From an uncultured Clostridia bacterium (GTDB taxonomy: Bacteria > Bacillota > Clostridia > Oscillospirales > Ruminococcaceae), in contig CANQNF010000003.1 of the NCBI GenBank assembly GCA_947625125.1, positions 85,064 to 149,063 of the forward strand: a stretch of DNA of 64,000 nt, in the 5' to 3' direction. The translations under genes were made by a program, and so were the position numbers. Below are positions 51,361 through 59,733 of the stretch, piece after piece. Numbering within the stretch: the first letter of the stretch is position 1; every line of letters begins with the position of its first letter. The notes below the pieces were generated by a model. It searched no databases. It was not told the DNA's origin and saw nothing but the letters and a program-made list of their open reading frames with translations.

Positions 51361-51957
51361 CACTTTACAACGGACATTTTTTGCGCGAATGGTGACACCT
51401 TAAATGTAAATTTTATATGAACACAATCTTCCGCATTACCTTCAACGCAAATTTTTTGATTTTGCCAATTCCTCAATCTCTTCCACACCGAAAAATTATT
51501 TTTTGCCAAGTTTTCGGCAATCTCATCAAAAAATCTCTCTACTTTATAACGGACATCTCGGTGCAGATTTGTCCACTAATGCTGCAAAATTATTTCTCCC
51601 TCCCACCTTAAACGGACAGATTTTTGAAAAAATATGAGGTAGCAAATGTAAATTTTCTGTAAATTCTCGCCGTTGGGTAAATCACAGTGTTCAAGTTTTG
51701 TATTACCCCCTCACCATAAACGGACAAAATTTTGGCGAATGACCGGGTATGCGAATGTAAACTTTTTGTTAATTTTTCTCGCTCTCTGAAAAGCTAAACA
51801 GAGTTTTGATGATTCCTTTCACTTTACAACGGACAAATTTTTGAAAAATTTTAACCCTCGCCCGAAAAAATTTTCCTCTTCATATTACAACGTACATTTT
51901 TTCTTCCACAAGCAGATATCCAATCAAAAAATTTTTTGCTTTCACACTAAACGGACT
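51361..51957 (+). repeat. Iteron-like direct-repeat array upstream of mobC
   Basis: Seven copies of a directly oriented motif, AACGGACA or a one-base variant, begin at 51369, 51548, 51611, 51719, 51828, 51889 and 51950. Most are preceded by TCAC-like bases and followed by a T-run. Longer units add GCGAATG about 15 bases later and AATGTAAAnTTTT about 35 bases later (51361, 51603 and 51711 units). Spacings are about 61, 108 or 179 bases. The array continues at 53363-53438 beyond the IS element. No plausible gene lies within 51347-51963. Iteron-type replication origin, oriT region or regulatory array are possible. Confidence 0.75.
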
Positions 51958-52023
51958 TTTTTCGGTAATGTCAAGTATTTTTCGCAAATTCCCATAGAAT
52001 GAAGTAAAATTTTTAGGTTATCA

Positions 52024-52041
52024 CCCTCGGCATGCCGAGGG
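52024..52041 (-). terminator. Perfect palindrome after the transposase gene
   Basis: CCCTCGGCATGCCGAGGG is an 18-bp perfect palindrome 32 bases past the transposase stop, followed on the minus strand by TGATAACCTAAAAATTTT. It may terminate transposase transcription or block read-in. Confidence 0.5.
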
Positions 52042-52073
52042 CCAGTTTAACGCTTTGAAGCGATACAGTGAAA

Positions 52074-53243
52074 TTATTCCGCGGTCTCATAAAGATATTT
52101 CATGCACAAATATCTCTTGCACCCCCAATCCTTGCTGGCAACATAACGAAGCCTCGCACAAACGAGCATTAAAGCCGAATTCCCGTCGGGAAATGCGCCG
52201 ACCACCCTCGTTCTGCGCCGAATTTCGCGGTTCAAACGCTCAATTACGTTGTTCGTGCGTATCTTAAGCCAATGCTGCGACGGGAAATCCATATAGGTAA
52301 GCGTTTCCTCAATCCCGTCCTCAAGCTTTTTGGCAGCGGCATTGAGTTTCATTTCTCTCAGTTTTTCAGCGACCTCTCTCGCCTTTTTCCTCGCAGCTTC
52401 TTTGCTTTCTTGGGCATGTATTGCTTTCAACATCATCGTGACTTCACGAATCCTGTTTCTCGGTACGCTTGACATAATATTTCGGTAGAAATGCACCGTG
52501 CAGCGTTGGTATTTTGCGTCCGGAAAGACCTCGTGAACCGATTCACACATTCCGAGGTTCTTATCTCCGACTACGAGCTTAACGCCGTCCAAACCCCTTT
52601 CTTTCAGCCATACAAGGAAACTTCTCCAGCTTTCCTTGTCTTCTTTCATACCTTCGGCAGCACCTATAACTTCGCGATAACCCTCTTCGTCAACTCCTAT
52701 TGCCACTAAAATGCTCACATTCTCAAACTCGCCGCCCCAATTCCGCTTGAGGTATATGCCGTCAATGTATATGTATGGATACTTGCCATGGAGTGGTCTT
52801 TGCCGCCATTCCTCAATATGTACATAGGCTTTCTGATTCAGGTCACTGATGGTAGAAGCTGAAACTCGACTGCCCCACAGTGCTTCGCTGATGTCCTCAA
52901 CCCGTCTCACAGAAACTCCTGCAAGATACATCTCAATCAAAGCTTCTTCCACGGAGCTTTCACGGCGACGATAACGCTCGATGATTGCCGTTTCAAAAGG
53001 CACCCCTTTGAGCTTTGGCACGGACAGCTTTACATTACCAGACGTGGTGGTGAGATTTCGGGTATAATGCCCGCTGCGGTAGCCTTTTCGGGATTCCGAG
53101 CGCTCATATTTGCTCGCTCCGGTCAGTTCTTCTGCTTCATTGTCGAGAAGCTCGTTCAGAGTCTCCTCCACGCTTTTACGCACCAAATCTTTCAGTTCGG
53201 TCTTGACTGCATCTTCGTTTAATGTTATAATCTTTTTGGACAT
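52074..53243 (-). CDS. IS256 family transposase
   Basis: DDE transposase of 389 residues, full length for the family. The catalytic region includes YIDGIYLKRNWGGEF, the VGDKNLGMCESVHEVFPDA block (second Asp) and NVIERLNREIRRRTRVVGAFPD (Glu with the family C-terminal signature). It starts inside the right end of the element. It appears intact, so the IS may still be active. Confidence 0.95.
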   Translation of the reverse strand: MSKKIITLNEDAVKTELKDLVRKSVEETLNELLDNEAEELTGASKYERSESRKGYRSGHYTRNLTTTSGNVKLSVPKLKGVPFETAIIERYRRRESSVEEALIEMYLAGVSVRRVEDISEALWGSRVSASTISDLNQKAYVHIEEWRQRPLHGKYPYIYIDGIYLKRNWGGEFENVSILVAIGVDEEGYREVIGAAEGMKEDKESWRSFLVWLKERGLDGVKLVVGDKNLGMCESVHEVFPDAKYQRCTVHFYRNIMSSVPRNRIREVTMMLKAIHAQESKEAARKKAREVAEKLREMKLNAAAKKLEDGIEETLTYMDFPSQHWLKIRTNNVIERLNREIRRRTRVVGAFPDGNSALMLVCARLRYVASKDWGCKRYLCMKYLYETAE

Positions 53244-53362
53244 GTTTCTTACTTCCTTTCGAATGATGTTACGGTTACTTCATTCTACCAGAAGTGCGGG
53301 GACATGTCTATATTTTTGTCCTTTTTCTTTTTGCGAAAGATATTGTACCTTATCCTTTTTTC

Positions 53363-53438
53363 AGCGAATGGACCCCTCCCGATTGTAAAATTTCTATTAA
53401 CGGTGTCATATACCCCTCTCTCACGATACAACGTACAT
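53363..53438 (+). repeat. Continuation of the direct-repeat array right of the IS
   Basis: GCGAATGG and TGTAAAATTTCTATTAA at 53364-53400 complete the unit begun at 51942. A further AACGTACA copy with a TCAC prefix and T-run is at 53421-53438. Between 53440 and 53776 only a hairpin at 53625 is evident. Confidence 0.65.
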
Positions 53439-53624
53439 TTTTTTCGCAAAAATCAGGGTACTTTCTAAAAAAGTTTGCCTAAAACTTAAAATTTCTCCGT
53501 TTGGCACAAATTGCAAGGAATTTATGACAACTTTGTTGTGCATCTTTTAGTATCCGCTTTCGCCTCTATAACACTTGAATTTGAGAAAAAGCAACCAGTG
53601 CAGATAGAATTTGAGCATAAAAAT

Positions 53625-53651
53625 ACCAACGTATCAATTTGGCACGTTGGT
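53625..53651 (-). terminator. Terminator-like hairpin
   Basis: ACCAACGT/ACGTTGGT around an 11-base loop has ATTTTTA on both outer sides. It may end transcription coming from the degraded gene at 53777 or from the toxin operon. Confidence 0.6.
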
Positions 53652-53776
53652 AACATTTTTATTTAAAGCAGGGCTTGGGGAAGGCTACTCCCCAACAAGA
53701 TTCCGTACAAGGCAAAATGAGCATACTTGCGAAATTTGGTCCCGCGGTAGAATCTTGCTCTTATATAGCTGTATTA

Positions 53777-54318
53777 TTATTTAAATGCAAATACAATAGT
53801 GTTGAGGATTTTTTTAATCCTCAACCAATCGGATTCTATAAAATACTGTTTTCCGGATTCGATTCTATTTTTCATGGAAATATACTTATCTTTTATTTTT
53901 TCTTTTTGGCAGATAACTCCTTGATATAAACGTTCTTCATTTCCGACATGCTTTACGTTTTTCCTTGTTTCCCATTCAATAGGAATAAATTTATCATTTT
54001 CTTGTATGAGAATGTCAGGCAAGTATAATTCGATAGAACAGGCTTTTTTATTTATATTATCATTTGAAATACTTTCATTTGGCAATATTGTCGGATATGA
54101 TTTGAAAAGGTCGTCCTCTGGATACAGGAAAAATCTAAAATTATCTGGCCAAGTTTTTATCTCGTTCTCCAAGGTGCATTTACTTTGATAGCCTTCCGCA
54201 TCATTATCAAAGATAGCAATAAATTTTGTTTTAAACTTTGCAAAGTATCCTCTTGCAAATAGTTTCTAAAGCTATATAAAGATAAATTTCTGATTTTAAT
54301 ATCCGCGTATTCGCTCAT
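53777..54318 (-). pseudogene. Remnant of a TOPRIM-like protein (HEPN/Toprim-type), internally deleted
   Basis: From ATG 54318 a frame gives MSEYADIKIRNLSLYSFRNY, the type of N-terminus I associate with HEPN/Toprim-associated proteins, then becomes meaningless. In another frame FAKFKTKFIAIFDNDAEGYQ (about 54190-54255) matches a TOPRIM acidic motif (DNDAEG). It continues without a stop into the frame ending at 53777 (FFLYPEDDLFKSYPTILP). Start and end of one gene are thus joined by a deletion with a frame change. Such proteins are linked to nucleic-acid-targeting defence; this copy should be inactive. Confidence 0.6.
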
Positions 54319-54332
54319 TATTGCCCTCACGC

Positions 54333-55097
54333 TTATTTATAAAATCCGTTTTCATCTGGCCTGCCAAAGCAGCTGTGACACACATAGCGTTCGGAAACTT
54401 CGCTGATTCCATCTGCGGTCAGCTTTAATTCCTTTGTGATAAACGGGAATATTCTGCAGTGGCTTACCATAAGCACTCCCATTTTAGGATTCTGACGAAT
54501 AACTTTATTGATTATATTGCTGATATGCCTTGCATTTACAAAATCAAGATTGTTTAAAGGCTCATCAATAATCAGCAGATCAGAATCATATCGGGTTGCG
54601 ATAACCGAGACCACCTGAAGAAGCCGCTGCTCGCCGCCGCTGAATTTTCCCGGCTGTGATCTGGCGTCAAATATACGTCTGTTATCCTCACGCCACGGGA
54701 GCCATTCATCTATAAGGTCGTTTATTTCGGAATAGCTCATATCCCTGCCCGAATGTGATTCTCGGCTGTTGCTGATAACATCTCTGACCTGAATACGTCC
54801 CATTTCTGAGTACTCATCTTTTTGCGGAACATAAGCTACGCGGGAACGGAATTTCTGTAATTCGCTGTCATTTAAAGAGAAAATATCTCCGAATGAACGG
54901 TGTATGATTTTGCCGCCGATTTTCTTTCCTTCACTTTCCAAGCGCAAAATGCTTTTCAGTATTGAGCTTTTGCCGATTCCGTTTTCCCCGGATAGCAGGA
55001 TGACATCTCCCTCGTCTATGTCAAATGACACATTTTCCATTAGCTTTTGCTGCTTTATATGTATGGACAGGTTACTTATACTAAGGATATTTTCCAT
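54333..55097 (-). CDS. ABC transporter ATPase of the toxin-associated operon
   Basis: ATPase subunit of 254 residues. Walker A is GENGIGKSS, the signature is KFSGGEQRLLQVV, Walker B is LLIIDEPLNNLD, and the switch region is LMVSHCRIF with the H-loop His. It has no membrane part and should pair with the permeases upstream. ATG 55097 has GGAGGA seven bases before it. It is the last gene of the operon that starts with the nuclease-toxin lipoprotein. Confidence 0.88.
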   Translation of the reverse strand: MENILSISNLSIHIKQQKLMENVSFDIDEGDVILLSGENGIGKSSILKSILRLESEGKKIGGKIIHRSFGDIFSLNDSELQKFRSRVAYVPQKDEYSEMGRIQVRDVISNSRESHSGRDMSYSEINDLIDEWLPWREDNRRIFDARSQPGKFSGGEQRLLQVVSVIATRYDSDLLIIDEPLNNLDFVNARHISNIINKVIRQNPKMGVLMVSHCRIFPFITKELKLTADGISEVSERYVCHSCFGRPDENGFYK

Positions 55098-55099
55098 AA

Positions 55100-55327
55100 C
55101 TATTTCCTCCAAAGCCGTATGTTTGATATATATGAAGCTGCAATCAAAGCGACAAGTTCAATAACGGGCATAAATATCATCATTAACATCTTCAGCATCG
55201 AAAAGCCCACAAACAAAAGCGCAGCGCATGACAATACAAATGAGCCGGCTGCCGTCACAAGCCCCGTGCAGATGACAAGTCTGCAATATGCCGCATTAAG
55301 AGCTATTTTTTCAAATCCAAGAATCAT
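55100..55327 (-). CDS. C-terminal half of split FtsX-type permease
   Basis: Protein of 75 residues with two membrane segments (about 15-38 and 43-65). It begins MILGFEKIALNAAYCRL, which aligns with the cytoplasmic loop after membrane segment 2 of FtsX/MacB permeases (REI..LG..). Its ATG shares a base with the stop of the preceding gene (TGATG). Together the two give the usual topology of segment 1, outer domain, segments 2-4. It is either a genuinely split, coupled permease or one gene with a frameshift. Confidence 0.65.
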   Translation of the reverse strand: MILGFEKIALNAAYCRLVICTGLVTAAGSFVLSCAALLFVGFSMLKMLMMIFMPVIELVALIAASYISNIRLWRK

Positions 55328-56085
55328 CAGGCGTTTGAAATTTCCCTGGCATAATTTGTCAGCAGAACAACTAAAGCGATCATCAAAAAAGCAGAAGCAG
55401 CGCCAACGGTAAATAAATACGGCGCTATCCGACGCATTGAAGCCGCTATTTTATCTTCACGGTAAATAATATTTTCCGGCATACCGATTTCAGACAGACT
55501 GCCGATTGGCTTGTCTGTAAAAACAATACTGTTGTGGGATATATTCTCGACATACTGTTCATCAAAACCCATTATAATCATTCCGTCTTTACGGACGGTA
55601 ATATTTTCCGAACCAACGCTAAATGCTTCGGGAATAATCTGCTCAATGGTATATCCGCATATTTCACCGTTGACAGCATTCTTTGAATACAGTTTATCAC
55701 CAATGCCAAGACCGTGCGACTTAGCTAAATTTTTTGAAACTGCTATGCCCTTTTTATCAAGCAAGTCTGCGTTCCAACAAACTATTTCCGTATATTCCGT
55801 ATCTTGAGGCTGCATTAAAACATCAGCGTTAAGACCAATCATATCATCAACCGACAATGCAAATTCAATGCTTGCATTAAATTGATAATAGTCATTTTCA
55901 TGAACGGGATTCTGCATAATTGCCGAATAACTGTAATCGGAGTGGAGTAAAGAATTCAGCTCATCGGCGTCATAATTTACAGATAAAATAAAAACAAACA
56001 TCAGCACAAGCAAAATAAGTGCTGACAAAAATGATGAAATCGCAGTCTTTTTAAGCTCTGTATGCAGAGATATGCGATTTTTCAT
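55327..56085 (-). CDS. N-terminal half of split FtsX-type permease
   Basis: Protein of 252 residues: an N-terminal membrane segment (about 14-38), an outer domain of about 165 residues, and a second membrane segment (about 218-243) ending LTNYAREISNA and a stop exactly where FtsX proteins continue. ATG 56085 is preferred over an in-frame TTG five codons earlier because GGGTGA is correctly placed. It directly follows the permease at 56093, overlapping its stop region in the ribosome binding site. Confidence 0.7.
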   Translation of the reverse strand: MKNRISLHTELKKTAISSFLSALILLVLMFVFILSVNYDADELNSLLHSDYSYSAIMQNPVHENDYYQFNASIEFALSVDDMIGLNADVLMQPQDTEYTEIVCWNADLLDKKGIAVSKNLAKSHGLGIGDKLYSKNAVNGEICGYTIEQIIPEAFSVGSENITVRKDGMIIMGFDEQYVENISHNSIVFTDKPIGSLSEIGMPENIIYREDKIAASMRRIAPYLFTVGAASAFLMIALVVLLTNYAREISNA

Positions 56086-56092
56086 TGTATTA

Positions 56093-57277
56093 TCACCCAA
56101 CTTCGCCTGTGCTGTCGTTATTATTCTTTGCTTTTGACTTTTCGCTGATTATAATGCGTTTTATAAGAGCGTAATTCATCGAAAGACATACAATCTCCGC
56201 GGCAATAACCGCTGTCGGAATGACTGCAATTTCTATCCCGAATGCGCTCTTCGGAATATATATTTCCGAGAATTTAAATTTCAGAAGCAGCGCCGCTGTA
56301 TAAAATACACCAAAGCAAAGCAGCTCGCAAATAAAGGATTTTGTATAGTATGGTTTTACGTTCAATCCCTTCGGAATACAGTACTTTGTAAAATATCCCT
56401 TTTCTCCGCCGCGCTTTGACATTATGACGTTAAAAGCGATTATCAACACGCAAGACAGCGCTGCGCCTATCCATATAATCAATGAGTTCACTTTCTTATC
56501 AAGGCTGTTCTCACGGATGCGAAAATCCGTAATTTCATTTGCATAGCCGGATCCCATAATGGCGTTGTAATGGATATGATATTGCTCGTCGCTGTCAAAT
56601 TGGCTGCGGTTCTTCAATCTGCCCAGCGGTCTGTAATCTTTGGTCAGATATAGAAGGCAGGCATTATAATCACTTGCCGAAATATACATTCCGGAATAGC
56701 CGCTGTTATTGGACTTCAAAGCAATAGCGTCTTTGAGTTCGGAACTGATTGGCGCGAATATTGCGCCGTTTTCATAAATACTGTTTGTTTCGTAAATTGC
56801 ATATATTCTGTACTCGGCAGCAGTATCGCCTATAGTAAAAGATACCGTATCCCCTATATCCGTTGAGGTGTCCTTGCAAAACTGCCAGTCTGCAAGTATG
56901 GGATTGTCAAAATCGGTATCAGACTTTTTAATAAGGCGTCCCTCGTTATACATGGTAATATCGGTGTTTTTGGGATTATCACTGAGAAGAACCGTAGTCG
57001 TGCGCGATTTCCCGCCGGCGTTTACCGAAGTCTTTGTCAGAAAATACGGGAACACCTTGTCAATGCCGTTACTGCCGGGCAACTCGCTCACTTGCTCAAA
57101 TGACGGCTCGGGAGCTATAAAATCTATGTCCGAATTTTTATATATGCTCTGCGAATTGTAATACTCTGCCGTCTGAGAAACGAAAGGAAACACAAATAAA
57201 AGTCCCGACATCAAGGCTGTAACAGCGCTCATGACTATTGATAAAACGGCTCTGTGTCTGATCCAATAGCCTGTCAT
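56093..57277 (-). CDS. FtsX/MacB-type ABC permease
   Basis: Protein of 394 residues with one N-terminal membrane segment (about 10-33), a large extracytoplasmic domain (to about 265), and three C-terminal membrane segments. This is the topology of type VII ABC permeases. The domain has MacB-like features (TDIGDTVSFTIGDTAAEYRI, a typical FtsX extracellular strand pattern). Its ATG overlaps the stop of the gene before it (TAATG). With the split permease it supplies the two permease halves for the ATPase at 54333. Confidence 0.75.
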   Translation of the reverse strand: MTGYWIRHRAVLSIVMSAVTALMSGLLFVFPFVSQTAEYYNSQSIYKNSDIDFIAPEPSFEQVSELPGSNGIDKVFPYFLTKTSVNAGGKSRTTTVLLSDNPKNTDITMYNEGRLIKKSDTDFDNPILADWQFCKDTSTDIGDTVSFTIGDTAAEYRIYAIYETNSIYENGAIFAPISSELKDAIALKSNNSGYSGMYISASDYNACLLYLTKDYRPLGRLKNRSQFDSDEQYHIHYNAIMGSGYANEITDFRIRENSLDKKVNSLIIWIGAALSCVLIIAFNVIMSKRGGEKGYFTKYCIPKGLNVKPYYTKSFICELLCFGVFYTAALLLKFKFSEIYIPKSAFGIEIAVIPTAVIAAEIVCLSMNYALIKRIIISEKSKAKNNNDSTGEVG

Positions 57278-57807
57278 TATTCTTCCTCCGCAATATCTTC
57301 GGTTTTCTCTACAAATATAAGAGTACTCTGCATATCATAGGACGGATCGATATTATCGTCAAATACCAGCGTCATCGGAACTTCACCAGTTGCGTTCGGG
57401 ACAAACTGAATAACGCACTCCTGCTCTGCGGCCTCTTTAGCTGCATTTGCTGTGAATTCATATGCAGTGACATTATTAACCGCGTCAAAGTTAGGCGTGA
57501 TAATCTGACCGTCCATGTACTTGGCGTCAACATTATCTATGCTCGGGATAGTCAGGACGACCTTGACCTGAGATATTTTCTTTTTGTTTGACGTCACCTT
57601 GAATTTTACCTTCATATATACTGTATCGCCGATTGCATACTCCTTAGTGCCGTCGCCGTAACTATGCCCCTTGTCGGCGCTGTAGAAAAAAGCCGCATCG
57701 GCCGAATAAACGGTTTCGTTGAAAAATATCAACCATACCGCTATAATAGCCGCAGATATAAGAACTACAGCAAGAAACATTGCAATAATTGTTTTGACAC
57801 TTTTCAT
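57277..57807 (-). CDS. Membrane-anchored, exported beta-rich protein
   Basis: Protein of 176 residues with an N-terminal anchor or signal segment (about 6-29) and a beta-rich outer domain. Its strand pattern looks immunoglobulin-like (IGDTVYMKVKFKVTSNKKKI, QVKVVLTIP, ECVIQFVPNATGEVPMTL). No enzymatic motif was seen. AAGGAGAG precedes the ATG. Its position between immunity and permease genes suggests an adaptor, receptor or substrate-handling role, but nothing in the sequence proves it. Confidence 0.65.
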   Translation of the reverse strand: MKSVKTIIAMFLAVVLISAAIIAVWLIFFNETVYSADAAFFYSADKGHSYGDGTKEYAIGDTVYMKVKFKVTSNKKKISQVKVVLTIPSIDNVDAKYMDGQIITPNFDAVNNVTAYEFTANAAKEAAEQECVIQFVPNATGEVPMTLVFDDNIDPSYDMQSTLIFVEKTEDIAEEE

Positions 57808-57847
57808 TTTTTATCTCTCCTTGTTTATTATTTAAATTCAACGGTGT

Positions 57848-58228
57848 TTAAAGGATGATATCCTGCAAGCCGACTGCCACCTCTCCGTCAGATGAAAAGA
57901 CAACAGCTAAACCATGCTCCAAGTCGTAGCGATATTTGCACATAAGAGCGATTCGCGGATTTTCTTTATCCCGCTTTACAAATAAGCATTCAGGTTTTAT
58001 ATAGCTGAAAATATTGTCCTTTTTATTGTTTTCATCATCGCTCATGACTTGTTCTTTGCAGTAATTCTCTACTGCGCTTTTTGACTGTTCGATCCGCTCT
58101 GTATGAGTTCTGAATTGCTTTAAAGCCTGGATTTGTGCCTCGGTTATCTCCTCGCCTTCGTAGCAGTCATAATCTACATGCAGACTGAACTCTCTTCCCC
58201 ATATTTCTAACTCTATTTGTTTACTCAA
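57848..58228 (-). CDS. Probable immunity protein (DUF6985-like)
   Basis: Protein of 126 residues, cytoplasmic and acidic. It has the pattern ITEAQIQALKQF near the N-terminus and YDLEHGLAVVFSSDGEVAVG near the C-terminus, which I associate with DUF6985/DUF2004-type proteins. The frame overlaps the end of the nuclease-toxin gene by eight bases and starts at TTG, with GGAG upstream inside the toxin gene. Overlap directly downstream of a toxin is typical of immunity genes and would couple their synthesis. Confidence 0.65.
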   Translation of the reverse strand: MSKQIELEIWGREFSLHVDYDCYEGEEITEAQIQALKQFRTHTERIEQSKSAVENYCKEQVMSDDENNKKDNIFSYIKPECLFVKRDKENPRIALMCKYRYDLEHGLAVVFSSDGEVAVGLQDIIL

Positions 58229-59642
58229 AGTCTGTTTCCACTCCGTTCTTTGTCATAGTTTTATACTCTGCAACCCCGCCAAAATGTGTAAATGTTTTGT
58301 TTACTTCACTTGGCACCAACTGCATATATTCCATATTGCTCATCTCATGCCAAACAAAATCATTGCTCTTACGGTATGCTTCTATATCACGAGCAGTCCA
58401 AATTTTATCTTCATACTTTATCTTTGTCCAGTATTCGGAAAGAACTTTGTCTGCCTGCCTAAAATTACTTGATCGGCTATTGGTCATATTTGGTATTTTA
58501 ACTTCGGCTTTCATGTATTGCGAGAAATCCGGTATGCCGTTCTTGTATGTTACTTTAGTTATTTTTGTCCCATCGGGAAGTTCAATCGGGTCGTCCAGTA
58601 CAAAATCTGATTCTCCGCGTTTGCCTGTCCAACTGCCCTGTTTACTCTCACTGGGGGTTTGGCTTAATCGGTCATTATAGGGGGTATATGGAGTATTATA
58701 TTTATGATAATACTCATATCCCTCTGTGCCCCCATAAACCGTGCCGATAACCGCTCCCCACATATATCCGTCGGACGCGTTTTCTATAGCTTTTTCCGCT
58801 GCCGAAACGCCGACCTTGGCCCAGTCAACATTATCCCAATCAATTTCGGATACGTCCGTTGCTGTATAAGTTTTTACCGCATTATATCCCGCATAGACAG
58901 TACCTGACGCAGCAGCCAGAAGTGAAATACCGGCAAGAACGAGTTTCGCTCCGGCAGCTGCCGTAACGGTAGTGACCCCTCCGGTCGGTATTGCTGACAC
59001 TAATGATACTGCCGTCATTATAAGTCCGACTGTTGCTGCAGCAAAGCCGACAACTGCTGACAGTATTCCCGCATCGTCTATTTCGTTTGCCGCCCCGGTT
59101 AATCCTCCGAACAAAGAGCCTATAGCCGCACCGTTTTTTGCAAACTCAAGAGATTTGTCTGCGGCAGCAGCAACCACGCTTGCAATAGGTTGGGGAAGCC
59201 CTGCTTTGCTTAAAACCACCACTGTAACAATTACGCCTGTGCCAACTGCAATTTTAGCGAGCACTGATTTTAAATCAAGACCTTCTCCAAAAAGCTCTGC
59301 CGTCTGGCTGTTCTCTGCAAATTCCTCTATATGACTCTGCGGAACATATATGGTTTTACAGCAAAGCACCTCGGTGATCGTTTCTTCTTCAAGCAGGAGT
59401 TCTGAAATCTTGTTTTCTGCGAGCACTATTTCCTGCAAATATATCTCCGAAGTAATGAATTCCGTCAATTCTTCTTCTGTTATAATATTCTCGGTTTCAA
59501 TATGCTCTGTAACAGTCTGATTATCGGCGTCGGAAATAACGGGAATCGGCGGTGCAGCAGAGCAGCCTACAATCATGAGCATAATAGCCGCAATCAAAAT
59601 CAGAGATATTATCCTGCAAATCGGACTTCGTCTTATTATCAT
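58221..59642 (-). CDS. Lipoprotein with C-terminal HNH/EndoVII-type nuclease toxin domain
   Basis: Protein of 473 residues. It has a lipoprotein signal (IVGC, Cys 27), then a Glu-rich helical region (to about 110). A hydrophobic Gly/Ala-rich domain with several membrane-like helices follows (about 125-265), resembling pore-forming or translocation segments. The C-terminal part (about 330-473) carries GSWTGKRGESDF, IPDFSQYMKAEVKI, SSNFRQADKVL, FVWHEMSNMEYMQLVP and THFGGVAEY. That series is typical of HNH/Endonuclease-VII-type toxin tips of polymorphic toxins. The start at ATG 59642 has GGGGG upstream. It heads the operon with the immunity gene and transporter. Confidence 0.8.
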   Translation of the reverse strand: MIIRRSPICRIISLILIAAIMLMIVGCSAAPPIPVISDADNQTVTEHIETENIITEEELTEFITSEIYLQEIVLAENKISELLLEEETITEVLCCKTIYVPQSHIEEFAENSQTAELFGEGLDLKSVLAKIAVGTGVIVTVVVLSKAGLPQPIASVVAAAADKSLEFAKNGAAIGSLFGGLTGAANEIDDAGILSAVVGFAAATVGLIMTAVSLVSAIPTGGVTTVTAAAGAKLVLAGISLLAAASGTVYAGYNAVKTYTATDVSEIDWDNVDWAKVGVSAAEKAIENASDGYMWGAVIGTVYGGTEGYEYYHKYNTPYTPYNDRLSQTPSESKQGSWTGKRGESDFVLDDPIELPDGTKITKVTYKNGIPDFSQYMKAEVKIPNMTNSRSSNFRQADKVLSEYWTKIKYEDKIWTARDIEAYRKSNDFVWHEMSNMEYMQLVPSEVNKTFTHFGGVAEYKTMTKNGVETDFE

Positions 59643-59705
59643 TTTATCCCCCTTTGTCGAATAATCAAAATCTGCCATATGACAAATTATAATTATTCAG
59701 AATAT

Positions 59706-59733
59706 ATTATATCAAATTTCAGCAAAAAGTCAA
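59706..59733 (-). promoter_or_regulatory. Promoter of the nuclease-toxin operon
   Basis: On the minus strand, TTGACT (59728-59733) and TATAAT (59706-59711) are spaced by 16 bp, about 60 bases before the toxin start. The remaining gap to 60235 is AT-rich with no convincing gene or hairpin; a pyrimidine-rich patch lies at 60012-60050. Confidence 0.75.

Larger units (their letters stand above)
51956..53362 (-). mobile_element. IS256-family insertion sequence with 8-bp target duplication
   Basis: The element proper is 51964-53354 (1391 bp), flanked by direct repeats CTTTTTTC at 51956-51963 and 53355-53362. The imperfect terminal inverted repeats begin GGTAATGTCAAGTATTTTTC (left) and GATAAGGTACAATATCTTTC (right) and match at about 16 of 22 positions. 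Size, 8-bp duplication and transposase all fit IS256. Removing the IS and one duplication restores a repeat unit of the surrounding array, so the insertion split it. Confidence 0.88.

Noticed and set aside
51361..51957. CRISPR array
   Set aside because: Repeats are short and imperfect, spacing is irregular (61, 108 and 179 bases), and no cas genes are near.
55325..55340. Programmed -1 frameshift or UGA recoding joining the two permease frames
   Set aside because: No slippery heptamer or downstream structure was seen before the TGA, so a plain split or indel is more likely.
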